In this document: piece by piece, positions 1 through 7,892 of the stretch
How the letters are laid out: each line of letters starts with the position of its first letter
Position numbering within the stretch: the first letter of the stretch is position 1
Origin: Phytomonospora sp040655735
Lineage (GTDB): Bacteria; Actinomycetota; Actinomycetes; Mycobacteriales; Micromonosporaceae
Direction: 5' to 3'
Assembly: GCF_040655735.1 (NCBI RefSeq)
Contig: NZ_JBFAKK010000002.1
Span: 434,001 to 498,000 of the forward strand
DNA: 64,000 nt
The notes under the pieces: model-generated
Seen by the model: only the letters and a program-made list of their open reading frames with translations
Told to the model about the DNA's origin: nothing
Database searches by the model: none
Position numbers and translations under genes: made by a program

Positions 1-791
1 ATGTAGACGGGGATGAGGACGCCGAGGACGATCGTGGTGATCTTCATGCCCTCGCCGATGCCGAGCCACAGGATCAGCAGGGGCAACAGGGCGAGGGAGG
101 GGACGGCGCGCTTGATCTGGATGGGGCCGTCGAGGACGGCCTCGCCCCAGCGGCTCAGGCCCGAGGCGAGGGCCAGGACGGTGCCGATGGCGACGCCGAG
201 GACGAGGCCGTAGGCGAAGCGTTCGGCGGAGGTGGCGAGGTTGTCCTGGAGGCGGCCGTTGGCGATGAGCTCGCCGGTGGTGGTGACGACGGTCCACGGT
301 GCCGACAGGACGCGCGGGTCGAGGAGGCCGGTCGCCGAGCCGGCGAACCAGGCCGCGAGCAGGAGCGCCGGGCCGAGGAGGGCGCCGCCGGGGATGCGGC
401 GGCCGGGGCCGAGGCGGGGGCGGCGGCGCAGGTGGGTTCGGGGTTTGGCGGCGGTCTTCGGACGGGTTGTCCACAACCGGGGGGTTATCCACAGGGAACG
501 CCGTTCACGTTCGCCGGCCTCGCCTGGCGGCGCGCTACGGTCGGCCGTGGAGGGAGGAACGGGCGGCCCCAACGTCGTTGGCGCAGCGTGGAGGGCCCGT
601 GCCTCTCGCGGGGTGGGGGCGCTCGCCGGGGTGACCGGCGCGTTCGGCGAACCGCTGACCGCACCCGTGCCCACCCCCGCCCCCACGACGCCGGTGGCAC
701 CGGCCGCTCCCGCGGCCGCGAGCACGACCTCCTGGTGCACGGGATCGGCGCCCGCCACCCCGTCGACGGTCCTCGTCACGTTCGCGGTCAT
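1..791 (-). CDS. ABC transporter permease, SsuC/TauC type (truncated at window edge)
   Basis: Inner-membrane permease of a sulfonate/taurine/nitrate-type ABC importer. The gene runs off the left edge, so its 3' end is missing. The visible C-terminal part carries the family EAA-like loop (GLSRWGEAVLDGPIQIKRAV) followed by a helix with LWLGIGEGMKI. I chose the ATG at 791 because it overlaps the TGA of the upstream binding-protein gene as ATGA, a translational-coupling arrangement. That start gives an unusual Ala/Gly/Pro-rich extension of about 105 residues before the part resembling SsuC. A TTG at 476 would give a conventional N-terminus. The extension overlaps a dispersed repeat with DnaA-box-like sequence. 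The ATPase and monooxygenase genes expected in such operons would lie outside the window. Confidence 0.8.
   Translation of the reverse strand, partial: MTANVTRTVDGVAGADPVHQEVVLAAAGAAGATGVVGAGVGTGAVSGSPNAPVTPASAPTPREARALHAAPTTLGPPVPPSTADRSAPPGEAGERERRSLWITPRLWTTRPKTAAKPRTHLRRRPRLGPGRRIPGGALLGPALLLAAWFAGSATGLLDPRVLSAPWTVVTTTGELIANGRLQDNLATSAERFAYGLVLGVAIGTVLALASGLSRWGEAVLDGPIQIKRAVPSLALLPLLILWLGIGEGMKITTIVLGVLIPVY
465..575 (-). repeat. Dispersed ~110-bp repeat, copy A, with DnaA-box-like motifs
   Basis: Read on the minus strand, this segment aligns without gaps to 50471-50582, and a hand count over an 85-base core gives about 64 identical bases. The best-conserved parts are CCAGGCG, CGAAC, GGCGTT and CTGTGGATAA. 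The plus strand shows TTGTCCACA (468-476) and TTATCCACA (485-493), both close to the DnaA-box consensus. The copy lies in the N-terminal extension of the permease gene. Function is unknown; it could be a small non-autonomous element or a DnaA-binding cluster. Confidence 0.6.
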
Positions 792-1858
792 CCCTGCCCA
801 CCGCTTCCGTACGCCTCGGCGCCGAGCTTCTCGTAGCGCCGGTCGTAGAGATCGTCGGCCTTGATCGCGTCGTTGCCGGTCTCGGCGGCGAGCAGGTCGA
901 TGGTCTCCTGGTGGCGCGCGATCACGTCGGTCCAGTCGGCGGGCACGTCGGGCTCGCCGGCGGCGTCGACGAGATACTGCCCGTCCTCTTTGGACAGACC
1001 TTGGTCGGCGACGTAGTAGCCGTCGATCCACTCCTGCGGGTGCTCGTAGACCCACTTCGTCGCCCTGCCCCAGGCCGCCACGTACTCGGCGATCGCGGCC
1101 GCCTTCCCGGCGTCCTCAAGGGTTTCGGTGCGCACGTACAGGTGGCTGGGGTCGTCGCGCAGGCCGTGCGGGATCGTCGTGGCGCCGTCGGGGCCGTACT
1201 TGGTCAGGTACCGCGAGATGTTCACGCCGCCGAGCGGTGCCACGTCGACCTGCCGGCCGGCGAGCGCGCTGGGATAGACGTCGCCGGTGCTGGGCAGCTC
1301 GATCAGCTCGACGTCCTCCTTGGTCAGTCCGGCCTGCTTGAGGACGCGCAGGATCAGCGCACCCTGCGCCTGCCCTGGGCTGTAGGCGATCTTCTTGCCG
1401 CGCAGGTCGGCGATCGAGGCGACCGAGACGCCCGGCGCGACGCCGAGCTGGTAGATCGGGTGTCCGATGGGGTCGACGCGGAACTTGGAGGCCACGATCT
1501 TCACCGGCAGCCCGGTCCAGGTCGCGTGGATGGCCGGGATCTCGGCGACCGCGCCGACGTCGAGGGCGTCGGCCCGAAACGCCTCGGTCGTCTGCGGGCC
1601 GCCGCTGATGTTGGCCCACTCGATGTCGAAGGAGAACTTGTCGAGTTCACCCGACAGCTGGAGCGCGACCTTCGTGGACGGATCGCCGACGATGAGCTTG
1701 GTGCCCTCGGGGACCGAGGCCGGCAGCGGCGCGTCGGCGGCGAGCGCGGGCCCGGCGGATTCGGCGGCGGAGCAGCCGGTCAGCGCCACCAGTGCGGTGA
1801 GCACGAGGACGGCGAAGGGGACGCCGAGCGGAAACCGGCGGGGGGATGGCGTTGACAT
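788..1858 (-). CDS. Sulfonate/taurine-type ABC substrate-binding lipoprotein
   Basis: 356-residue extracytoplasmic solute-binding protein of the SsuA/TauA/NMT1 class. The N-terminus has a signal peptide with a lipobox (LTGC, Cys at about residue 29), so the mature protein should be a membrane-anchored lipoprotein. The body has the class pattern: a strand near IVGDPST, a DVGAVAEIPAI ligand-pocket segment, and DLRGKKIAYSPGQAQGALI in the second lobe. An AAAGG-type ribosome site lies 5 nt before the ATG. The gene sits between two flavin reductases and a permease, so an organosulfonate is the likely ligand. The exact ligand cannot be read from sequence. Confidence 0.85.
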   Translation of the reverse strand: MSTPSPRRFPLGVPFAVLVLTALVALTGCSAAESAGPALAADAPLPASVPEGTKLIVGDPSTKVALQLSGELDKFSFDIEWANISGGPQTTEAFRADALDVGAVAEIPAIHATWTGLPVKIVASKFRVDPIGHPIYQLGVAPGVSVASIADLRGKKIAYSPGQAQGALILRVLKQAGLTKEDVELIELPSTGDVYPSALAGRQVDVAPLGGVNISRYLTKYGPDGATTIPHGLRDDPSHLYVRTETLEDAGKAAAIAEYVAAWGRATKWVYEHPQEWIDGYYVADQGLSKEDGQYLVDAAGEPDVPADWTDVIARHQETIDLLAAETGNDAIKADDLYDRRYEKLGAEAYGSGGQG

Positions 1859-1873
1859 GACGGCCTTTCGTGG

Positions 1874-2368
1874 TCAGGTGAGCGAGGCGTACGCGCCGCC
1901 GTGGTACAGCAGCGGTGAGTGGGGGCGGATGACGTCGGCGCCGGTGAGGCGGACGACGACGATGTGGTGGTCCCCGGCGGGGACGCGGTTCTCGACGACG
2001 CCGCGCAGCCGCACGGGTGCTTCGTCGAGGACGGGTTCGCCGGTGTCCAGGCGTGACCAGCGGGTCGGTTCGGCGAAGCGGTCGACGCCGCTGGTGGCGA
2101 AGCGGGAGGCGAGTTCGTGCTGTCCCCGGTCGAGGAGGTGGACGACGAGGCTGCGCGCCTCGGCGACGGTCGGCCAGGTCGAAGCCACTGTGGACAGTGC
2201 GAAGGTGACCAGCGGCGGGGACAGCGACACCGTTGTCAGCGAGGTGGCGGTGAATCCGGCGGGGCCTCGGCCGGAGTCGGCGGTGATGATCGCGACGGCG
2301 GCGGCGTGGCCGCGGAACACCGTGCGGAAGGCGGCCGCGTCGAGTTCGGGGCGGGTCACGGTGGTCAC
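1874..2368 (-). CDS. Flavin reductase domain protein
   Basis: 164-residue FMN-binding split-barrel flavin reductase (HpaC/flavin-reductase-like family), predicted to supply reduced FMN to a two-component monooxygenase. Family features include AFRTVFRGHAAAVAIIT near the N-terminus, GFTATSLTTVSLSPPLV (flavin-binding turn), and the late DHHIVVVRL strand. The GTG at 2368 was chosen because it overlaps the stop of the upstream FMN reductase as GTGA. A longer reading frame starting at 2428 would only add shadow sequence. It is the second reductase of the sulfur operon; its monooxygenase partner is not in the window. Confidence 0.85.
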   Translation of the reverse strand: MTTVTRPELDAAAFRTVFRGHAAAVAIITADSGRGPAGFTATSLTTVSLSPPLVTFALSTVASTWPTVAEARSLVVHLLDRGQHELASRFATSGVDRFAEPTRWSRLDTGEPVLDEAPVRLRGVVENRVPAGDHHIVVVRLTGADVIRPHSPLLYHGGAYASLT

Positions 2369-2910
2369 GCCCGCACCTCCGCTTCGGTGACGAGCGCGCG
2401 GACCGCCGGGGCGAACCTGGCCGCCCACGCCTCGGAGAGCGCGACGAGGTTCGGCAGCTCCTTCTCGGTGAGCGTGAGCGAGGGGACCGGGAGGCTCGCG
2501 CCGAGTTCGGCGAGGACGGGGCGCAGATGCAGGTCGGCGAGGAGGGTGTGGGTCGGCGCGGCGGCGATGGTGACCGGTACGGCGATCACGCCGTCGAGCG
2601 CGCCGGGGTGGAGCTGGTCGAGGAAGAGTTTGAGGAGGCCGGTGAAGCTGGCCTTGTAGACGGGGGTCGCGACGACCAGGACGCGCGCCTGCGTGGCGGC
2701 GCGGATCGCTTGCGCGGCGGCGGAAGTGGGCGGCGGGTCGGCCGCGCCGACGGCCGCGGGACCGAGGGTGGCGAGGTCGATGGTGACGGATTCGGTCGCG
2801 GCGCCGGGGAAGTGCGCGGCGAGGTCGACGGCGACCTGCTCGGCGGCGATGCGGGTACGCGACGCCGGTCGGGGATTGCCGACGAGGGTGACGAGGGGTG
2901 CGGATGGCAT
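2365..2910 (-). CDS. NADPH-dependent FMN reductase, SsuE/MsuE type
   Basis: 181-residue flavodoxin-fold reductase. LVTLVGNPRPASRT at the N-terminus is the FMN-phosphate loop, and VVATPVYKASFTGLLKLFLDQL is the second signature of the NADPH:FMN reductase family. Such enzymes deliver FMNH2 to alkanesulfonate or methanesulfonate monooxygenases. It is the first structural gene of the leftward operon, about 245 nt downstream of a cysteine-rich leader peptide, and overlaps the next gene by 4 nt. SsuE is the closest role by context, but orthology was not tested. Confidence 0.85.
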   Translation of the reverse strand: MPSAPLVTLVGNPRPASRTRIAAEQVAVDLAAHFPGAATESVTIDLATLGPAAVGAADPPPTSAAAQAIRAATQARVLVVATPVYKASFTGLLKLFLDQLHPGALDGVIAVPVTIAAAPTHTLLADLHLRPVLAELGASLPVPSLTLTEKELPNLVALSEAWAARFAPAVRALVTEAEVRA

Positions 2911-3154
2911 GGAGGTGCCCTCTCGGGTGGGTGGAAGGCGGGGCTGAGGGTGTGCGGGATCGCCGACGGCCGCGTGGATGCGCGGTGCGGGGAGGCTTTC
3001 GGCGAGGGCCGGGCGGCGGTGCCGGGCTTCGCGGCGGATCGGCGCGACCGGGCGGGTGCCGAACCGGCGACGGCCGGCGGCGGTAGGTCGGTGGGTACCG
3101 GACTACGGGCGGACGCGACCTCGCGGCTGGCCCAGGTCGGCGGCCGGAGCGGTT

Positions 3155-3235
3155 CTATCGACAGCGACAGACGACGCCGCGAGGGCGCGTCGAGACGACC
3201 GTTCGTCGCTGGGTGAACTCGCCGGCCAAGGTCAT
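3155..3235 (-). CDS. Putative cysteine-attenuator leader peptide (26 aa, ends VVCRCR)
   Basis: A 26-codon ORF, ATG at 3235 and TAG at 3155, whose last six residues are V-V-C-R-C-R. Cysteine-rich leaderless short ORFs upstream of sulfur operons are known in mycobacteria as cysteine-responsive attenuators: when cysteinyl-tRNA is scarce, ribosomes stall and downstream expression rises. A good -10 (GATAGT) ends 7 nt before the ATG, so the mRNA would start at the ATG. The 245 nt to the FMN reductase gene is C-rich and G-poor near its end on the transcript, which would suit Rho-dependent attenuation. Expression and mechanism are inferred. Confidence 0.6.
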   Translation of the reverse strand: MTLAGEFTQRRTVVSTRPRGVVCRCR

Positions 3236-3242
3236 GAGAACG

Positions 3243-3271
3243 ACTATCCGCTATTTCCGATCGGATAACTA
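3243..3271 (-). promoter_or_regulatory. Promoter of the sulfur operon leader
   Basis: On the minus strand, TAGTTA (3271-3266) and GATAGT (3248-3243) are separated by 17 bp, and the leader ATG begins 7 nt further on. The spacer contains a 10-bp palindrome, TCCGATCGGA, and TATCCG/CGGATA half-sites that could bind a regulator. Confidence 0.5.
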
Positions 3272-3409
3272 GGGATTCTCGGATGTTGGGATGGCGGTGT
3301 GGATCACGGAATGGCGGGGGTGTCGGCCCGGTCGCGTTCATCCTCGTGAGGCGATGTCGACGCGCGCGTTGTGAGCCAGGCAACGCCTCCGAAAGCGGAG
3401 ATGCATAAA

Positions 3410-3433
3410 GGATTCATATAAATCCGCTATGCT
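3410..3433 (+). promoter_or_regulatory. MarR operator and overlapping -10 box
   Basis: An inverted repeat GGATT-N6-AATCC (GGATTCATATAAATCC) ends at 3425, three bases before TATGCT at 3428-3433. The ATG of the MarR gene follows 6 nt later. The arrangement fits autorepression of a leaderless marR-MFS transcript. Confidence 0.5.
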
Positions 3434-3439
3434 TCAGGC

Positions 3440-3898
3440 ATGAGCCGCCGAGACGCCGCGCACGGCGCTTCCGATGCCATCGGATCAGCCCTCTACGCCC
3501 TGGCCACCAGGGCGGTGAGACGCCTTCCCCGCGATATGAGCCTGACGTCCGCCGCCACCTTGGCCACCCTGGACAAGACCGGCCCGCGACGGATCACCGA
3601 CCTGGCGGTGGCCGAGGGCGTCACCCAGCCCGCGATGACCGTCCTGGTCCGGGTGATGGAGGAGTCCGGGCTGGTCGAGCGCAACGGCGATCCGTCCGAC
3701 AAGCGGGTCACGCTGGTGTGCCTGACCGAGGCCGGCGCGTCCTACGTCCGGACGCGACGCCAGGCGGGCGTCGACGCGTACGCGCGGTTGATCGACGAAC
3801 TCACCGGTGACGAGGTCGAGGCCCTGGCGGCTGCCCTTCCGGCGCTGCTGCACCTGTCGGAACTCGAAGGCCACGCCCGAGAGGAGTCGGACCGGTGA
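3440..3898 (+). CDS. MarR-family transcriptional regulator
   Basis: 152-residue winged-helix dimeric repressor. The recognition helix lies around ITDLAVAEGVTQPAMTVLVRVMEESGLVER, followed by a wing with DKRVTLVCLTEAG, the standard MarR pattern. Its stop overlaps the GTG of the MFS exporter as GTGA, so both form one operon, presumably derepressed by a drug or aromatic ligand. A 16-bp inverted repeat covers the promoter, and there is no ribosome-binding site, which fits a leaderless transcript. Confidence 0.88.
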   Translation: MSRRDAAHGASDAIGSALYALATRAVRRLPRDMSLTSAATLATLDKTGPRRITDLAVAEGVTQPAMTVLVRVMEESGLVERNGDPSDKRVTLVCLTEAGASYVRTRRQAGVDAYARLIDELTGDEVEALAAALPALLHLSELEGHAREESDR

Positions 3899-5331
3899 CC
3901 GCGGGCCAGGCACACGACCAGCCCGTGACCACTGCCCCGACACCTTCCGAGGCGCGTCTGCTCGTCCCCGCCCTGCTGTTCATCGCCCTGGTCGTGGCGG
4001 CGGTCGCCAGCCTCGGGACGCCGCTCATCACCAGCGTGGCGACCACGTTCCACGTCTCCCTCGACAATGCGCAGTGGACGCTGACCATCGCCCTGCTCAG
4101 CGGCGCCGTCGCCACACCCGTCCTCGGCCGGCTCGGCGCCGGTCCGCACCGGCGGGCCACGATTCTGGTCACGCTGGCGATCGTCGTCGCCGGCAGCGCG
4201 CTCACCGTGCTGCCGCTGCCGTTCGCCTGGCTGCTCGCCGGCAGAGCGGCCCAAGGCGTCGGACTCGGTCTCACCGCGCTGATGATGGGCGTCGCCCGCG
4301 ACCATCTTCCCGAGGAGCGCAGCGCGCCCGCGATCGCCCTGATCTCGGTGGTGTCCATCATCGGAGCCGGCGTCGGCTACCCGCTGGCCGCGCTGCTCGC
4401 CGAGTTCGGCGGACTGCGGGCCGCCTACGGCCTCGGCCTGCTCGTCACCGCCATCGCTTTCGTCACCGCGTGGCGGTCCATGCCCGCGGCTCCCGAAGGC
4501 CGCTCCGCTCACGTGAACGTGGCCGGTGCGCTCGCCCTGGCGGGCGGACTGCTCCTCGTCCTGTTCCTGGCCGGCCAGAGGAGCCTGTGGACCCGGCACC
4601 TCGCCGTGGCGGCGACCCTCGCCGTCGCCGCCGTGCTCCTGCTGTTCGCCTGGACCGCTTCCGAACTGCGGACCAAGACGCCCCTGGTCGACGTCCGGGC
4701 GGTACGGCACCCGGCGGTCGCCGGGGCGAACATCGCCATGTTCGTCGGCGGGATCGGCATGTACCTCCTGCTCACGCTCATCACCCGCTACGCGCAGACA
4801 CCGCACGGCGCCGGCTACGGCTTCGGGCTGACCACTTTCGTGGCGGGGCTGGTCCTCATCCCGTTCTCCGTGCTGGGATTCGCCGCCGGAAAGCTCACAC
4901 CGCCGGTGCGCGAACGGATCGACGGCCCCCTGCTCCTGGCCGTCAGCGCCGCCATCGTCGGCGGCGGGTTCGTCCTGTTCGCCACGGCCCGGTCCAACCT
5001 GGCCGAACTACTGGCGGCCATGGGCGTGCTGGGTTTCGGCGTCGGCGGCTTCTCGGCCGCCATGCCCGGCGTCATCCTGGCCGTCACGCCCAAGAGCGAG
5101 ACGTCGAGCGCCATGAGCTTCAACTACATCGTCCGCAGCGTCGGGTACTCCCTGGGCAGCGCCATCGGCGGTCTGGTCCTGGCCGCCGGCACCGACACCG
5201 GCCGCCTCTTCCCGAACGAGGACGCCTACACCACAGCGGCGCTGGTCGGCGTCGCCGCGATGGCGATCACGACGATGGTCAGCCTCGCCCTCGCCCGCCG
5301 GCGCTCGCCCGATCCGATCACCGCCGGTTGA
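3895..5331 (+). CDS. MFS transporter (drug/solute exporter)
   Basis: 478-residue major facilitator protein with roughly 12-14 hydrophobic segments. The N-terminal part shows SLDNAQWTLTIALLSGAVATPVLGRLG and the motif-A region GRLGAGPHRRA; GRAAQGVGLGLTALMMGVARD matches motif B/C of drug:proton antiporters. It is translationally coupled to the MarR gene (GTGA overlap), so it is probably the efflux target of that regulator. Substrate unknown. Confidence 0.85.
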   Translation: MTAGQAHDQPVTTAPTPSEARLLVPALLFIALVVAAVASLGTPLITSVATTFHVSLDNAQWTLTIALLSGAVATPVLGRLGAGPHRRATILVTLAIVVAGSALTVLPLPFAWLLAGRAAQGVGLGLTALMMGVARDHLPEERSAPAIALISVVSIIGAGVGYPLAALLAEFGGLRAAYGLGLLVTAIAFVTAWRSMPAAPEGRSAHVNVAGALALAGGLLLVLFLAGQRSLWTRHLAVAATLAVAAVLLLFAWTASELRTKTPLVDVRAVRHPAVAGANIAMFVGGIGMYLLLTLITRYAQTPHGAGYGFGLTTFVAGLVLIPFSVLGFAAGKLTPPVRERIDGPLLLAVSAAIVGGGFVLFATARSNLAELLAAMGVLGFGVGGFSAAMPGVILAVTPKSETSSAMSFNYIVRSVGYSLGSAIGGLVLAAGTDTGRLFPNEDAYTTAALVGVAAMAITTMVSLALARRRSPDPITAG

Positions 5332-5424
5332 TCGAGCCGTCCGACGTCGGCTCGCTGACCCACAGCGCCCCGGCCATGGGGCTGAGTATGTTTCCGATGA
5401 TCGATACCGAAAACAGGAGAAACC

Positions 5425-5721
5425 GTGGCCAAGGGCTACTGGGTCAGCGTCTACCCCACCATCGCAGACGCTGAGGCGTTCGGTGTCTACAACGGACTGG
5501 CCGGTCTGGCCGTCGCGGCGGCGGGCGGGCGGACCGTCGCCCGCGGCGGCAGCCGGGTCGTGGCACATGAAGCCGGAATCGCCGAGCGCGTCGTCCTGGT
5601 CGAGTTCGACAGCTTCGAACAGGCGGTCGCCGCATACGAGAGTGCGGCCTATCAGAAGGCGCTCGCCGAACTCCCCGACGGCTTCGAGCGCGACTTCCGC
5701 ATCATCGAAGGCCTCGACTGA
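5425..5721 (+). CDS. DUF1330 protein
   Basis: 98-residue dimeric alpha-beta barrel protein of the DUF1330 family. GYWVSVYPTIADAEAF at the start, GGRTVARGGS, and VVLVEFDSFEQAVAAYESAAYQKAL near the end are the family's usual landmarks. The GTG at 5425 has an AGGAGA ribosome site 5 nt upstream. The biochemical role of the family is unknown. It follows the MFS gene after about 90 nt that contain a short GAGCCG/CGGCTC hairpin. Confidence 0.85.
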   Translation: MAKGYWVSVYPTIADAEAFGVYNGLAGLAVAAAGGRTVARGGSRVVAHEAGIAERVVLVEFDSFEQAVAAYESAAYQKALAELPDGFERDFRIIEGLD

Positions 5722-5870
5722 CGAGCGATGCCGTGTCGGGGAGGAACACGATGCCGGCTGCGGGGTCTCGGCCGACCGGAGAGCCGCTTCACCGCGAGGC
5801 TGCGCCCGGGTCAGCCGTGCCACGGGCCGACCTCAACGCGGTGTCACAGGCCCGTGATGGGATCACCGCC

Positions 5871-6350
5871 ATGGAAAGCGAAGCGGCCATCGCGGAGCTG
5901 CGCGAGTTCTTCACCGAGTGGCTCGGGCCGAAGCCCGCTGCGGAGCTGACGCGCCTGGCGCGGCCGGGATTCGGGCTGACCGAAGCCGATCGCGCGCGGG
6001 CCACCGGCCGCTGGCGGCGCGAGGGCGTGGCCTTGCTGGAGCCGGAATCGCCGTGGCCGCACTGCGAGGACCACCCGCTGACCCTGCTGGCCGAAGGCTG
6101 GCCGGACCGCCCTGGACAGGTCGCGGCCGACGACATCGCCTTCGGCCACGGCGAGTACCCGACCGGCGGGAGCCCTCGGCACCCGAAGGCTCCCGGAGTC
6201 GCCGAACGGGACTGGCGCCACCTCCTCCAGCTCGGCGGCCCCGGCTGGCGACTCGGCGGCGAGGGCGGCTGGATGCACTGGTCGGTCCCGCGAGACGCCT
6301 TGTACCGGGCGGACTCAACCGCCGCCCGACCCACCCCGGACTTCTGGTGA
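5871..6350 (+). CDS. DUF1963 (YwqG-like) protein, short form
   Basis: About 160 residues from the ATG at 5871; a GTG at 5733 would add 46 low-complexity residues and cannot be excluded. The segment ALLEPESPWPHCEDHPLTLLAE and the end LLQLGGPGWRLGGEGGWMHWSVPRDAL are recognisable parts of the DUF1963/YwqG fold. It is shorter than typical members, which run 200-300 residues. Function unknown. Two larger relatives lie at 45624-47499. Confidence 0.6.
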   Translation: MESEAAIAELREFFTEWLGPKPAAELTRLARPGFGLTEADRARATGRWRREGVALLEPESPWPHCEDHPLTLLAEGWPDRPGQVAADDIAFGHGEYPTGGSPRHPKAPGVAERDWRHLLQLGGPGWRLGGEGGWMHWSVPRDALYRADSTAARPTPDFW

Positions 6351-6396
6351 CGCCCGCCGCGACCGCGCACGAACCCCTGCCGTAGAACGGATCCCC

Positions 6397-7266
6397 ATGA
6401 ACCCCGACCATCACCGGGCCCTGCGCGACGCCGGACTCACAGACCGCCCGGCCCGCGTCCTCGACGCTCCCGGCGGGGGTACGGCGCTGCTGGTCGACGT
6501 CGCCGACGACGAGTTGCTCACCGTGTGGGCCCGCGCCCGCGAGGCGGTCGGGCGGACGGGCCGCTGGCCGCTGCTGTGCAACCGCGACGACGAGGACCTG
6601 TTCTCGCGCTTCTACTTCGAGGAAGGCGCCGGCGGCGCCGACAGCGACCCGGCGGCGATCCTGGCCCGCGCCGAGACCATCGACGTCGACGCGCGGCTCA
6701 CCGAGCTGCGATCGCGGTTCCCTTCGGAGAACGTCGATCCGGTCGACTACGAGCGCTCGCTGACCCTCGCCGCGTATGGCGAGGCGCCCTCGGCGCAGGA
6801 GATCCGCGCGGCCGTCGGTGGCGAGCCCGCGCGGATCTCCGTCGAGAGGTACCTCTTCGACTGGGAGCGTGCCCGCGAACCTTTGGGCGAGCCCGATCCG
6901 GGCGTCCAGGACTGGTTCGGCTCGGAGCATCTCGTGTGCCTGGCCCTGCTCCCGACCGCGGTGCCGTGGGAGTCCTACGCCTACGTCCACGCCCTCGACG
7001 CCGCCGGCTGGTACGGCCAGGATCTGCTCGTCGCGGCGGCCCGCCGCTGGCACGAGCGCTTCGGTGCCGAACCGGTCGGTGCCTTCGGCGTGATGACCTG
7101 GCTCAAGCTCGCCCGGCCGCCGGCCGACCCGGAAACCGCCTGGCGGCTGGCGATCGAGCACGCCACGCTCGCCGAGAACACCCTCAGCACGCCGGGGATC
7201 CCGGTGCGCGCGCACGCTCGGCAGCTGCCCGCCCTCGACCGCTGGGTCCTGTTCTCGCGGCCGTGA
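6397..7266 (+). CDS. DUF4253 domain protein
   Basis: 289-residue soluble protein. The C-terminal third matches the DUF4253 pattern: LLPTAVPWESYAYV, then RRWHERFGAEPVGAFGVMTW, then LARPPADPETAWRLAIEHA, ending in a Trp-containing strand. The N-terminal region is acidic and not recognised. It lies 46 nt after the DUF1963 gene and may be co-transcribed with it. DUF4253 and DUF1963 proteins are frequent in actinomycetes but have no established function. Confidence 0.7.
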   Translation: MNPDHHRALRDAGLTDRPARVLDAPGGGTALLVDVADDELLTVWARAREAVGRTGRWPLLCNRDDEDLFSRFYFEEGAGGADSDPAAILARAETIDVDARLTELRSRFPSENVDPVDYERSLTLAAYGEAPSAQEIRAAVGGEPARISVERYLFDWERAREPLGEPDPGVQDWFGSEHLVCLALLPTAVPWESYAYVHALDAAGWYGQDLLVAAARRWHERFGAEPVGAFGVMTWLKLARPPADPETAWRLAIEHATLAENTLSTPGIPVRAHARQLPALDRWVLFSRP

Positions 7267-7301
7267 CTTCGACCTGGTCGCCGCTTTCGTTTCCTGGCAC
7301 G

Positions 7302-7307
7302 GATACT
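7302..7307 (+). promoter_or_regulatory. -10 box (GATACT) for leaderless acetyltransferase mRNA
   Basis: GATACT ends 6 nt before the ATG at 7314, and there is no ribosome-binding site, so translation probably begins at the transcript 5' end. Confidence 0.4.
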
Positions 7308-7313
7308 GGCCGC

Positions 7314-7892
7314 ATGCCGCGATTGATCAACGCCGTGCTCCCCCCGGGAACCGTGGCGCGACGCCCTCAACCGGTCCTCGAACTCGGCGACATCTTCCTG
7401 CGTCCCTGGCGGGCCGGCGACGCCGAAGCCGTCGCCGCGGCCTACGACGATCCGGGGATCCGGCGCTGGCACGCGCGATCGATGTCGCCCGAGGAGGCGC
7501 CCGGGTGGATCGGCGAGTGGCGGGAGCGCTGGAACGCCGAGAGCGGTGCGGGATGGGCCGTGGCCGACGAGTCGGGAGTGCTCGGCCAGATCGCGCTGCG
7601 GCGGCTGTCCCTCGCCGACGGCGTCGCCGTCATCTCGTACTGGGTGCTGCCGGCCGCTCGCGGGCGGCGCGTGGCGGCCAGGGCGCTCGTCGGGCTGAGC
7701 GCGTGGGCCTTCGACGAGCTGGGCCTTCAGCGCGTCGAACTCAGCCACTCCGTCGGCAACCCGGCCTCGTGCGCGGTCGCCGAGCGGGCCGGCTTTCCCT
7801 TGGAGGGCACCAAACGCGGCGAAGCCCTGCACACCGACGGCTGGCACGACATGCACCTCCACGCGCGGCTTGCCGCCGACCCCCGGCCGTAG
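7314..7892 (+). CDS. GNAT-family N-acetyltransferase (RimJ/RimL type)
   Basis: 192 residues. DIFLRPWRAGDAEAVAAAYDD is the usual first strand of RimJ/RimL-type acetyltransferases. VISYWVLPAARGRRVAARALVGLSAWAF carries the acetyl-CoA pyrophosphate loop (R-G-R-R-V-A), and HSVGNPASCAVAERAGFPLEG is the C-terminal signature. The ATG at 7314 follows a -10 box by 6 nt. Its stop codon directly abuts the stop of the next, convergent gene. Substrate unknown. Confidence 0.85.
   Translation: MPRLINAVLPPGTVARRPQPVLELGDIFLRPWRAGDAEAVAAAYDDPGIRRWHARSMSPEEAPGWIGEWRERWNAESGAGWAVADESGVLGQIALRRLSLADGVAVISYWVLPAARGRRVAARALVGLSAWAFDELGLQRVELSHSVGNPASCAVAERAGFPLEGTKRGEALHTDGWHDMHLHARLAADPRP

Noticed and set aside
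299..864. Overlapping plus-strand ORFs of 111-210 residues
   Set aside because: They are Arg/Pro/Gly-rich shadows of the permease gene on the other strand and have no family features.
911..1855. A 314-codon plus-strand frame antisense to the binding-protein gene
   Set aside because: Composition is Gly/Asp/Arg-rich, as expected for the antisense of a high-GC gene; the minus-strand lipoprotein is unmistakable.
2527..3383. Long frames on both strands upstream of the FMN reductase
   Set aside because: Low-complexity Arg/Gly-rich sequences without motifs; the region is better explained as a leader with a cysteine-rich sORF.
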